A DNA stretch of 64,000 nt from Maribacter hydrothermalis (GTDB lineage: Bacteria; Bacteroidota; Bacteroidia; Flavobacteriales; Flavobacteriaceae): contig NZ_CP018760.1 of NCBI RefSeq assembly GCF_001913155.1, forward strand, positions 744,001 to 808,000, given 5' to 3'. The notes under the pieces were generated by a model. The model was not told the DNA's origin. It saw only the letters and a program-made list of their open reading frames with translations, and ran no database searches. Both the position numbers and the translations under genes were made by a program. This document shows positions 1-8,413 of this stretch, in pieces; the stretch's first letter is position 1; each line of letters begins with the position of its first letter.

Positions 1-1560
1 TTCCAATGCTCCCGTGGTCGCATTTTGCGTTAATCCCGCTCCGGCTACATCACTATTAATGGTCACCGCATTTACTGCATCTGCTGCGATATCCGAAGAT
101 TCTACTGCACCTGTTGCTATTTTATCTGTAGTTATTGCATTATCTGAAACATCCAAGGTGACATCCTTGAATACCGAATCGTCTCCGCCTGTAATATCTA
201 TTGTACTATTTGTAGATGAAATTGTTCCGTCCGCAATGGCCGACTCATCAACTTCCAATGCTCCCGTGGTCGCATTCTGTGTTAATCCCGCTCCGGCTAC
301 ATCGCTGTTTATTGTTGCCGCATTTACTGCATCCGCCGCGATATCCGCACTCGCTATTGTACCGTCCAATATTTCCGCTGTCGTGATAGCATTATCCGCC
401 ATCTTTGCATTGGTTATTGCATTGTCCGATACATCTAAAGTGACATCCTTGAATACCGAATCGTCCCCACCTGTAATATCTATCGTACTGTTCGTTGACG
501 AAATCGTTCCGTCCGCAATGGCCGATTCGTCAACTTCCAATGCTCCCGTGGTCGCATTCTGTGTTAATCCCGCTCCGGCTACATCGCCATTTATTGTGGC
601 CGCATTCACTGCATCCGCTGCGATATCCGCACTCGCTATCGTACCGTCCAATATTTCCGCTGTCGTGATAGCATTATCCGCCATCTTTGCATTGGTTATT
701 GCATTGTCCGATACATCCAAGGTGACATCCTTGAATACCGAATCGTCCCCGCCTGTAATATCTATCGTACTGTTCGTAGATGAAATCGTTCCGTCCGCAA
801 TGACTGATTCATCAACTTCCAATGCTCCCGTGGTCGCATTCTGTGTTAATCCCGCTCCGGCTACATCACTGTTAATGGTCGCTGCATTTACAGCATCCGC
901 CGCGATATCCGCACTGGCTATCGTACCGTCCAATATTTCCGCTGTCGTGATAGCATTATCCGCCATCTTTGAATTGGTTATTGCATTGTCCGATACATCC
1001 AAGGTGACATCCTTGAACACTGAATCGTCCCCACCTGTAATATCTATCGTACTGTTCGTTGACGAAATCGTTCCGTCCGCAATGGCCGATTCGTCAACTT
1101 CCAATGCTCCCGTGGTCGCATTCTGTGTTAATCCCGCTCCGGCTACATCACTGTTTATCGTGGCCGCATTCACTGCATCCGCTGCGATATCCGCACTCGC
1201 TATTGTACCGTCCAATATTTCCGCTGTCGTGATAGCATTATCCGCCATCTTTGCATTGGTTATTGCATTGTCCGATACATCCAAGGTGACATCCTTGAAC
1301 ACTGAATCGTCCCCACCTGTAATATCTATCGTACTGTTCGTTGACGAAATCGTTCCGTCCGCAATGGCCGATTCGTCAACTTCCAATGCTCCCGTGGTCG
1401 CATTCTGTGTTAATCCCGCTCCGGCTACATCGCCGTTTATTGTGGCTGCATTTACCGCATCCGCCGCGATATCCGCACTGGCTATCGTACCGTCCAATAT
1501 TTCCGCTGTCGTGATAGCATTATCCGCCATCTTTGAATTGGTTATTGCATTGTCAGCAAT
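1..1560 (-). repeat. Tandem array of 282-bp coding repeats
   Basis: The same landmark (ttccaatgctcccgtggtcg) recurs at 1, 253, 535, 817, 1099 and 1381. The spacing is exactly 282 bp (94 codons) except for the first interval, which is 252 bp because ten codons of a DNAIT...KMA duplication are missing. The units differ by only scattered substitutions and all lie in the same reading frame. They use GCG, GAC, TCG and ACG codons much more than the non-repeat N-terminus of the same gene. Confidence 0.95.
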
Positions 1561-3156
1561 AGTAAGTGTTACATCGTTTAATGTTGAATTAGCTCCTCCT
1601 GTAACATCAATATCACTAGAGGTAATGCTTCCATCACCAATAATATCAGTAGGATCTACCGAAATAGTATATTCCGTATTATTTCCTGTTACCGAGGGTG
1701 TAACGTTTACTCCTGTTCCTTCGACAACTGTGGTGGTAAGTTCACTAGACGTGATAATACCGTCTAATTCTTCTAATGCAGATTGTACATTAGTTGTTGT
1801 AATATTTCCTGCCGGTGTAACCTCAACTTCACCTGCAATTTGATTATCGGTAACCATTGTCCAGATTGTACCATCATATACATACAACTCATTTGTTACA
1901 GTATCTAAATAGGTTACTCCCGGATTATCATTTGCCGGTACACCTACTGGTACTCCATTTCCACTGGTAGTAAGTTCGTTGGTTGGGTCAATATCTAAAT
2001 CTAATGCATTGTTCGCAGCTAAATTTGCTATTGCTTCCTCTACAGTTGTTTCATTTACCGTATCACCATCTACATCTAACGGTGTAGTTAACAATACTTC
2101 GGTACCTTCTTGATTATCGGTAACCATTGTCCAATTTGTACCATCATATACATACAACTCATTTGTTGCAGTATCTAAATAGGTTACTCCCGGATTATCA
2201 TTTGCCGGTGCAGCTACTGGTGCTCCATTTCCACTAGTTGTAAGTTCGTTGGTTGGGTCAATATCTAAATCTAATGCATTGTTCGCAGCTAAATTTGCTA
2301 TTGCTTCCTCTACAGTTGTTTCATTTACCGTATCACCATCTACATCTAACGGTGTAGTTAACAATACTTCGGTACCTTCTTGATTATCGGTAACCATTGT
2401 CCAATTTGTACCATCATATACATACAACTCATTTGTTGCAGTATCTAAATAGGTTACTCCCGGATTATCATTTGCCGGTGCACCTACTGGTACTCCATTT
2501 CCACTAGTTGTAAGTTCGTTGGTTGGGTCAATATCTAAATCTAATGCATTGTTCGCAGCTAAATTTGCTATTGCTTCCTCTACAGTTGTTTCATTTACCG
2601 TATCACCATCTACATCTAACGGTGTAGTTAACAATACTTCGGTACCTTCTTGATTATCTGTGTTTACCAATGCAGCAATATCTGCTAATGGAACAGAAAC
2701 AATATTATTTTCAGAATCGATTATGTCTAACGTACCATTTGTACTATTAACCGTAAAAGTAACATTTGTGGTATTGGTATCAACTACCGCAGCAATATCA
2801 ACCAAAGGAATTGAAACTGTATTTAAATCGCTATCTGTTAAAATAAGACTAATACCATCTTCTGTTAATGAAGCATTGGTGGTATTAGCATCCGTAGATG
2901 TCAACTCCCATGAATTACCATCCCAGAAATAAATAGTTCCAGAATCAGTATTCACATATAAATCTCCTAAATCAGCACCAGTTGGTGTTACTGCTCCTGG
3001 TGCAGAAACATCAGTACCCTGTAACACTTCGCAATTACATTGATCCTCTAACGTAACTGTGGTTTGAGCTATAGAAATGCCTGACAACAGTAAAGCAAAT
3101 ATTACCATTAGGCCTTTAATGGATTTACCTAGGGTTATAGTAGTTTGACTCTTCAT
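1..3156 (-). CDS. Repetitive secreted surface protein (C-terminal part lies outside the window)
   Basis: The gene starts at the ATG at 3156 and stays open to the window edge (1052 codons, no stop), so the 3' end is missing. The N-terminus looks like a signal peptide: basic start, then a hydrophobic run ending ALLLSGISIAQ. It is followed by a short Cys-containing segment (DQCNCEVLQG) and motifs such as FWDGNSWE and YVYDGTNWTMV, common in flavobacterial surface proteins. Three 90-residue repeats follow, then at least five 94-residue repeats rich in DNAIT, AEILDGTI, ADIAADAV and LTQNATTGALEVDE. The short I/A-D-A/G/T rhythm suggests a stacked beta or fibre-like rod, but I cannot name a fold. No catalytic motif is seen. 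A T9SS sorting domain would be expected at the unseen C-terminus. The function is unknown; adhesin or surface fibre is an inference from composition. Confidence 0.85.
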   Translation of the reverse strand, partial: MKSQTTITLGKSIKGLMVIFALLLSGISIAQTTVTLEDQCNCEVLQGTDVSAPGAVTPTGADLGDLYVNTDSGTIYFWDGNSWELTSTDANTTNASLTEDGISLILTDSDLNTVSIPLVDIAAVVDTNTTNVTFTVNSTNGTLDIIDSENNIVSVPLADIAALVNTDNQEGTEVLLTTPLDVDGDTVNETTVEEAIANLAANNALDLDIDPTNELTTSGNGVPVGAPANDNPGVTYLDTATNELYVYDGTNWTMVTDNQEGTEVLLTTPLDVDGDTVNETTVEEAIANLAANNALDLDIDPTNELTTSGNGAPVAAPANDNPGVTYLDTATNELYVYDGTNWTMVTDNQEGTEVLLTTPLDVDGDTVNETTVEEAIANLAANNALDLDIDPTNELTTSGNGVPVGVPANDNPGVTYLDTVTNELYVYDGTIWTMVTDNQIAGEVEVTPAGNITTTNVQSALEELDGIITSSELTTTVVEGTGVNVTPSVTGNNTEYTISVDPTDIIGDGSITSSDIDVTGGANSTLNDVTLTIADNAITNSKMADNAITTAEILDGTIASADIAADAVNAATINGDVAGAGLTQNATTGALEVDESAIADGTISSTNSTIDITGGDDSVFKDVTLDVSDNAITNAKMADNAITTAEILDGTIASADIAADAVNAATINSDVAGAGLTQNATTGALEVDESAIADGTISSTNSTIDITGGDDSVFKDVTLDVSDNAITNSKMADNAITTAEILDGTIASADIAADAVNAATINSDVAGAGLTQNATTGALEVDESVIADGTISSTNSTIDITGGDDSVFKDVTLDVSDNAITNAKMADNAITTAEILDGTIASADIAADAVNAATINGDVAGAGLTQNATTGALEVDESAIADGTISSTNSTIDITGGDDSVFKDVTLDVSDNAITNAKMADNAITTAEILDGTIASADIAADAVNAATINSDVAGAGLTQNATTGALEVDESAIADGTISSTNSTIDITGGDDSVFKDVTLDVSDNAITTDKIATGAVESSDIAADAVNAVTINSDVAGAGLTQNATTGALE
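1841..2650 (-). repeat. Three 270-bp tandem coding repeats
   Basis: The landmark tgattatcggtaaccattgt occurs at 1841, 2111 and 2381, and its diverged form is at 2651, giving three units of exactly 270 bp (90 codons). Each unit encodes a TEVLLTTPLDVDGD...VEEAIANLAANNALDLD segment followed by VTYLDTATNELYVYDGTNWTMV. The units are almost identical, with a few substitutions between them. Confidence 0.93.
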
Positions 3157-3615
3157 ACTTTTAATATTCAATTCCACCTTCAAAAATTCTTTGGTCATAT
3201 AGGTTTTTCAATATGTTCATTCCAAAAAGATCTATTCTGTTTTTTTACAATATGGATCTATGGTATTCACATTACACAAATATTAATTATAAGTAGTGCA
3301 CCTTAAAATAAATGTTGTGTAGAGAGATATTTACACAGTATACATAGATAAACATGAGGTTTGAATTCATAATTGTTACTGTAAATGAGAATGTTGTTTA
3401 TCGAGAATACACTGTATTTTCAGTACTTAGGAAAGCAAAAACAAGCTAATGGTCCTTTAGCTTTTACTTATAAAATCAGGTAAAAAAATCTGGGAAGATC
3501 ATTATTAAAAACATAAATTCAGTCCTAAAATTTTTGCTCATGGACTATTTCTTTGTTAGCAAATTATTAAAATTTAGCCTCTAAATAAGAGACATAAAAA
3601 ACAATAATGTTGTCT
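3157..3615. other. Intergenic region upstream of the repetitive surface gene
   Basis: About 460 AT-rich bases separate two minus-strand surface-protein genes. I see no credible ORF or RNA gene. The region must hold the promoter of the downstream repetitive gene. The closest match to the flavobacterial -7 box is AATATTTG on the minus strand near 3284, one base off TAnnTTTG, with no convincing -33 partner. Confidence 0.5.
3595..3613 (-). terminator. Weak candidate terminator after the Calx-beta/CUB protein
   Basis: Just after the stop codon, the minus strand has ACAA-CATTA-TTGT followed by a run of T (the plus-strand A run ending at 3601). The stem is only four to five AT-rich pairs, so it is a weak candidate. 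Confidence 0.3.
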
Positions 3616-6600
3616 TTAATTAGACTTGATTCGATATGTGATTCTTCTATTCGTAATTACAGTATATGCTGAAATCACAACCATTGGTGAAAATTCAGAA
3701 GTAGAATTTGACCTTGTCCCTGTGGTTGTAATTTGATCTCCCAAAACAGTACCAGAAGGCAATGGAAATACAAATTTGTATTTGTTGGTATTGTCTGTAT
3801 TACCATCATCATCTAAATAAGACGAGATAGATCCATCTTGATCAGCGGCACTACCTTCAACAGCCGAACCTATATAAGTTTGCCCCTCACCATAATCTTG
3901 AGATAAACCTAATTGATTATCTCCTAATAGTGCGGAACCTTCATTAATATCAGTAAAAAATACTTCTACAGTAGTTCCTGAAGCCGCCCAACCTGTTACT
4001 ACTAAATTAGTACCAGAAATATACGCTCCTGAAATGACAGGAAAATTCTCTCGATTATTTGGACCTGAATCAGAATCAGAACTATCGTTTAAAGTAACCC
4101 CATCATTATTTAAATCTATACCTAGAGCATCACTAACAGTACCATTTGCATATATAGAATTCTGACTAATTCGGTTAGATACTCCACCAATTATACTAAT
4201 ACCAGCACCTCCATTTGAATATATCTTATTGCTTATTATCTCCGAACCATCACCTGCTAACCTAATAGCCATTTGTTGAGGGCTACCCGTACAATTTCCC
4301 CCATTCTGCCCTGAACTAGTTAAGGAATTTTCAGATATAATTACGCCACCAGAAATAGCTTCACCATCTATAGCTGTTGATGCAGATGTATCAATAAGGT
4401 TTTGTAGAATCTGTATCCCTGATCCACCAGTGAGTAAAATTGCATCATCACAAGCTGCATTACCATTATTAGCAAGATGATTGTTTTGGATAATGCTAGA
4501 TGTTCCTCCGTTAACTAAAATTGCGTTGTCTCCAGAATTTGCAATATAATTGCCATCGGCAGTTAAATTACCCGATAAATTCTCTATGCCTATATTTAAA
4601 TCGTTTGTAGTTATTCCGGTAGCATCTAAACCAATTATATTATTTGATACGGATAAAGAACCGCCATCAACCCTAATTCCTGAATTACTGCTCGCAAAAA
4701 TTGATAAATTCCTTATTCCTACATTCGTTCCAGAAGTTCTAAAAACATCACCATTATCCCGATGAACTTGTATTTCTGGTCTATTAAAGTTTGGCAATAC
4801 CGAATTGGAAACACCGACGGTATTTCCTCCAGAACCCAAAACTCCTACATTTGTATCTCCTGAATATGCGGTTTGGGTGCGCCCATCAATTATAGTATTA
4901 TCTCCGGTAACAATTGATAAAGGATTGCCATTTGATAATAAAATATCAAAATAGCCATTTGAAAAATTGGAGTCAGCTGTTCTGCCAAAACTATCTCCAG
5001 AAGGTGGTATCATAAAAATAGAAACATCGTCACCTAAGGCTGGATTAAACATACTATTAGCTTCTATATTTAACGTACTCTCATCTAAAGCATTAGAATT
5101 TAGGATAAACTGCTCCAAGGAACCTTGTCCATTTTCATTAGTATTTACTATAGTATTAAAATTAAAGCCAAAATCAATGCCTGTTACCCCGTTACTTGCA
5201 ACGGTTACTTCGGAAATTGATTGTGCATTGTTTAGTATTCCCAAAGCAGCATCTATTGAAGCAGCAGGATTTGCACCTCCTATCTCTGTAGTCACTTCCG
5301 TAACTGTAGTTGCATTTCCATAACTTCTAAAGGTTTGAATAGGAAAACATGTACCACAATTTAGACCTCCTGTTCTATTAGAGCTTACGGTATTATTTAC
5401 AACTTTTACGAAGTAATCGCCATCTTCCATTCCACCAAATGAATAATCACCATTTATATTGGTGGTTTTTCGTTCTACGAAAGTTCCATTATCTTCAAAA
5501 AGTTCAACTATTGCACCTGAAACTCCAGTGCCAGATGACAGTGTTTGATTTCTACCATTGCCGCCTGGATAATTCATATCCTCGAATACGGTACCAGCAA
5601 TTAAGTTAGATGGTACTTTAATTACCACTACATTATTTATAACAAAATCTTGAGCCATATCTACATTGGCCGTAACTTGTGAATCACCTGGTGATATGTA
5701 TGTTGAGATATCATAAGTATCCAAATCAACACCATATATATTGGGGGTGTTGTATACAGGTGATATGGTGTTATCATATATAGTTGAATTATAAGCGTTA
5801 TTACCTGGATTGCCCCCATCACCTGTTAAATTAAAAGTGTTAGCGCTTTCATTGGTAATAGAAAGAGCCTCAGGGTTGGTACCAGTGTTCCCATCCAAAG
5901 ACGCATCTCCTTCCCAAGATAAAAATGTTGCCTTGGCTCCAACACCCGCAATAGCGTAAAATGAATCTAGCGTAAAAGAAGTTCCTTCATTTGACAGCCC
6001 ATCGAAACCCTGATAGAGGTTAATATTTACTGCTGGCAAGGACTGGTCCTCATAGAAAACCATTAATGACCATCCTCCCAATGTGGTAGCCCTAGTATAA
6101 TAGCTTCCCGTGTTGTCTATACTTAAATTTGAAAAATCAAAAACATTGGTGTTTAAATTTCCTATACCACTTATAATATTGGTAACATCACTAACATAGC
6201 CATAAAAACTCATATCCTCCAATACCGTTTGATATACAAAATTAGCCGATACTGTTTGACCCTCAAATGTTACGTTTTCATCTCTAGTACCACCAGAATG
6301 TGCCCAATACAAATAAGCTTTTTCTACTACGCCAGTATTGGGTATAATAGATGTCAACTGATTAGAGGAATTAGTGGTTATTGCAGCAGATGTTGCCCTC
6401 GAATCATTATTTCCAGTTCTTAAAGTACCCCCTGTGGTTGCATAGTCGTATCTACCATCAAATTGGTTAAAGAGGGTCAATGGAACATTTGCCAAAATCT
6501 GTGAATTAATTGTTCCTTCACCCGTATCACTAAAATTAACTTGACCGTTTGGTGCATTGGCACTTGTAAATTCAATGAAGAAATTTTCATCTAATTCAGG

Positions 6601-8088
6601 TATTCCATCATTTGTAATGGGTACAGAAATTGTCCTTTGATTCCCAATTGCTCCGCTAAATGTAAGTGTTCCTGTAGTTGTTGTAAAATCACTACCTCCA
6701 ATAGCAGAGCCATTAACAGTAGTATAATTAACCGTAAATTGTGTATTTACAAAACCAAATAAGAAAATATTTATTCCGTGCGCTGCCCTTGTTGAAGTTA
6801 CGGTAAAAACCATATTACCTCCATCTTCTGCCAACGATACATCGTTTATAACTAATAAAGGCCCCTCTTCAAAGCAGTTAATTTCTGCTTCAAAACCTGT
6901 TCCCGTATTAGAATTGTTAGATACAAACCTAAAAGTTAAGCACCCCGTACCTCCATTTGATGCATTTATAATTGATGGAATATTATTATTGTCATATTGC
7001 CCTATTAAAGAAGCACTTGTTGAACTACCATCATAAATAAACAAGGAATCACCTGAGCGTACATCAAAACTTGTAAATGTAACAGAAACATAATCAGTAC
7101 CAGGCTCTGGGCAAAGTGTATGTATAACATTTTCATTATTACCATAGTCTCCAAAACTACCGGGATCTAAAAAAACCAAACCACAATCATTAGATGTAGT
7201 TCCGTTGGTCATTGAAATAGAATCATCATCAGTAATAGTTGCAGTACCAAAATCTGAAATATCAACAGCGGGATCCGTAGATGAAATCAATTGCAAGAAA
7301 AAAGTTTCTGAATTTTCCAATAATGTATCATCTAATATACTGATAGTTACAGTCCTGGATCTACCAGTTTGCCCATTAAAATTAAGGGTATTTGTATCCG
7401 AAGTATAATCAGAACCAAAATCAGCTGAACCATTAGCAGTTTGATATGTAACAACATATGGCCCTGATGCAGCAATATTATTATGTGTTACGGTAAAAGT
7501 AACGCTACCGCCATCTTCATTAACAATTACATCATTAATTTCAAGAGCTGGTGTTGGCGGTATAGTTGTAGTAGTAATTTGAAAATTGTCTATATATGCA
7601 TATTGATTGCTATTCCAGTTAGTATTTGTTTTTGCAAATCTTACGGTTGTATTTGCAGAAATAAAAGATGTAATATCTTGATTGAATGTACCAGTTGTAT
7701 TACCCGTTATTGTACCTACCGAGGTGTAACTAGCTCCGCCATTACTTGACACTTGGACATCCAAAGCCCTACTTCCAGACAGGTTTACCGATTGCCAATT
7801 AAAAGATAGTGTCGCTGATGAAGCACTAGATAAATTAGCTGATCTACGAATATTTTCATTATATAAATAATATAATTCTAATCTATTACTATTAATTCTT
7901 AAGTATTGAGCCGTTGGTCCAGCATTTGAATCACCGGTTTCTATCCAATCAGTAGAAAAATTTTGAGTACCATTATTATTAGAATAAGACACGTTACTAA
8001 AATTATCTAAATATGTTTCTTGACTATAGAAACTAATTGTAGAGAATAACATTAAGAAACAATAAATATGTTTTAAGCTCATAATCAT
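3616..8088 (-). CDS. Large secreted Calx-beta/CUB/SdrD-like/beta-helix surface protein
   Basis: This is a 1490-residue protein with an N-terminal signal peptide (hydrophobic run ending STISFYSQ). In order I see a jelly-roll-like segment (about 25-175), a Calx-beta domain (about 178-290, ending ATITDDD), a CUB-like domain with paired Cys (about 295-405), a second Calx-beta domain (about 410-530), a long segment with AYLYWAHSGG and GGWSLMVFYED motifs typical of flavobacterial surface proteins (about 540-870), an SdrD B-like domain (about 880-980), and parallel beta-helix repeats (about 1120-1370, with NN.I, GI and NAI turns). It ends in ITNRRITYRIKSN with no recognisable T9SS domain. The gene starts at the ATG at 8088; an in-frame ATG at 8082 is equally possible. 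The role is unknown; calcium-binding adhesion or polysaccharide binding is an inference from the domains. Confidence 0.88.
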   Translation of the reverse strand: MIMSLKHIYCFLMLFSTISFYSQETYLDNFSNVSYSNNNGTQNFSTDWIETGDSNAGPTAQYLRINSNRLELYYLYNENIRRSANLSSASSATLSFNWQSVNLSGSRALDVQVSSNGGASYTSVGTITGNTTGTFNQDITSFISANTTVRFAKTNTNWNSNQYAYIDNFQITTTTIPPTPALEINDVIVNEDGGSVTFTVTHNNIAASGPYVVTYQTANGSADFGSDYTSDTNTLNFNGQTGRSRTVTISILDDTLLENSETFFLQLISSTDPAVDISDFGTATITDDDSISMTNGTTSNDCGLVFLDPGSFGDYGNNENVIHTLCPEPGTDYVSVTFTSFDVRSGDSLFIYDGSSTSASLIGQYDNNNIPSIINASNGGTGCLTFRFVSNNSNTGTGFEAEINCFEEGPLLVINDVSLAEDGGNMVFTVTSTRAAHGINIFLFGFVNTQFTVNYTTVNGSAIGGSDFTTTTGTLTFSGAIGNQRTISVPITNDGIPELDENFFIEFTSANAPNGQVNFSDTGEGTINSQILANVPLTLFNQFDGRYDYATTGGTLRTGNNDSRATSAAITTNSSNQLTSIIPNTGVVEKAYLYWAHSGGTRDENVTFEGQTVSANFVYQTVLEDMSFYGYVSDVTNIISGIGNLNTNVFDFSNLSIDNTGSYYTRATTLGGWSLMVFYEDQSLPAVNINLYQGFDGLSNEGTSFTLDSFYAIAGVGAKATFLSWEGDASLDGNTGTNPEALSITNESANTFNLTGDGGNPGNNAYNSTIYDNTISPVYNTPNIYGVDLDTYDISTYISPGDSQVTANVDMAQDFVINNVVVIKVPSNLIAGTVFEDMNYPGGNGRNQTLSSGTGVSGAIVELFEDNGTFVERKTTNINGDYSFGGMEDGDYFVKVVNNTVSSNRTGGLNCGTCFPIQTFRSYGNATTVTEVTTEIGGANPAASIDAALGILNNAQSISEVTVASNGVTGIDFGFNFNTIVNTNENGQGSLEQFILNSNALDESTLNIEANSMFNPALGDDVSIFMIPPSGDSFGRTADSNFSNGYFDILLSNGNPLSIVTGDNTIIDGRTQTAYSGDTNVGVLGSGGNTVGVSNSVLPNFNRPEIQVHRDNGDVFRTSGTNVGIRNLSIFASSNSGIRVDGGSLSVSNNIIGLDATGITTNDLNIGIENLSGNLTADGNYIANSGDNAILVNGGTSSIIQNNHLANNGNAACDDAILLTGGSGIQILQNLIDTSASTAIDGEAISGGVIISENSLTSSGQNGGNCTGSPQQMAIRLAGDGSEIISNKIYSNGGAGISIIGGVSNRISQNSIYANGTVSDALGIDLNNDGVTLNDSSDSDSGPNNRENFPVISGAYISGTNLVVTGWAASGTTVEVFFTDINEGSALLGDNQLGLSQDYGEGQTYIGSAVEGSAADQDGSISSYLDDDGNTDNTNKYKFVFPLPSGTVLGDQITTTGTRSNSTSEFSPMVVISAYTVITNRRITYRIKSN

Positions 8089-8413
8089 GTAAATGGAATA
8101 TTGATTATTAGAATACTATTTTCTAATCAATAACAACCATAAAAATAACTAGGTAATTTGCCTAAGCCTAAAAATTGTTGTGAAGCTAGAATATTACCAA
8201 GTGAATGAGTAGAATACCGCTGTCAACACAAAACTTATTTATTAAAATACTTATAATGTACAGGAGTATTTCATCTATTAGGTACTAAAAACTATAGACT
8301 TTTATAAAAATATTCTTATTATAAATGATATTAATAATTGTTTTACTCACTTATTTAAAACGAAAAAGCATCCAAATATTTGAATGCTTTTAATTATAAA
8401 AATTTATTAGAAT
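8089..8413. other. Intergenic region between two minus-strand surface loci
   Basis: This is 325 AT-rich bases. The only structure I can support is the terminator palindrome at 8364-8391, belonging to the OmpA-like gene on the right. The remainder should hold the promoter for the Calx-beta/CUB gene, but no clear TAnnTTTG box with a partner is visible. Confidence 0.5.
8364..8391 (-). terminator. Rho-independent terminator of the cargo/SprF/OmpA operon
   Basis: AAAAGCATCCAAATATTTG and its complement form a 28-base near-perfect palindrome with one mismatch. It lies 22 bases after the stop codon of the OmpA-family gene and has A/T runs on both sides. Confidence 0.7.

Noticed and set aside
14..1843. 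Long plus-strand open frame (609 codons) opposite the repetitive surface gene
   Set aside because: It is the mirror of the minus-strand repeats; it shows the same 94-residue period, has no start-site signal, and the minus strand carries a signal peptide and sensible motifs.
2660..2932. Plus-strand ORF of 90 codons
   Set aside because: It lies fully inside the minus-strand surface protein and has no independent support.
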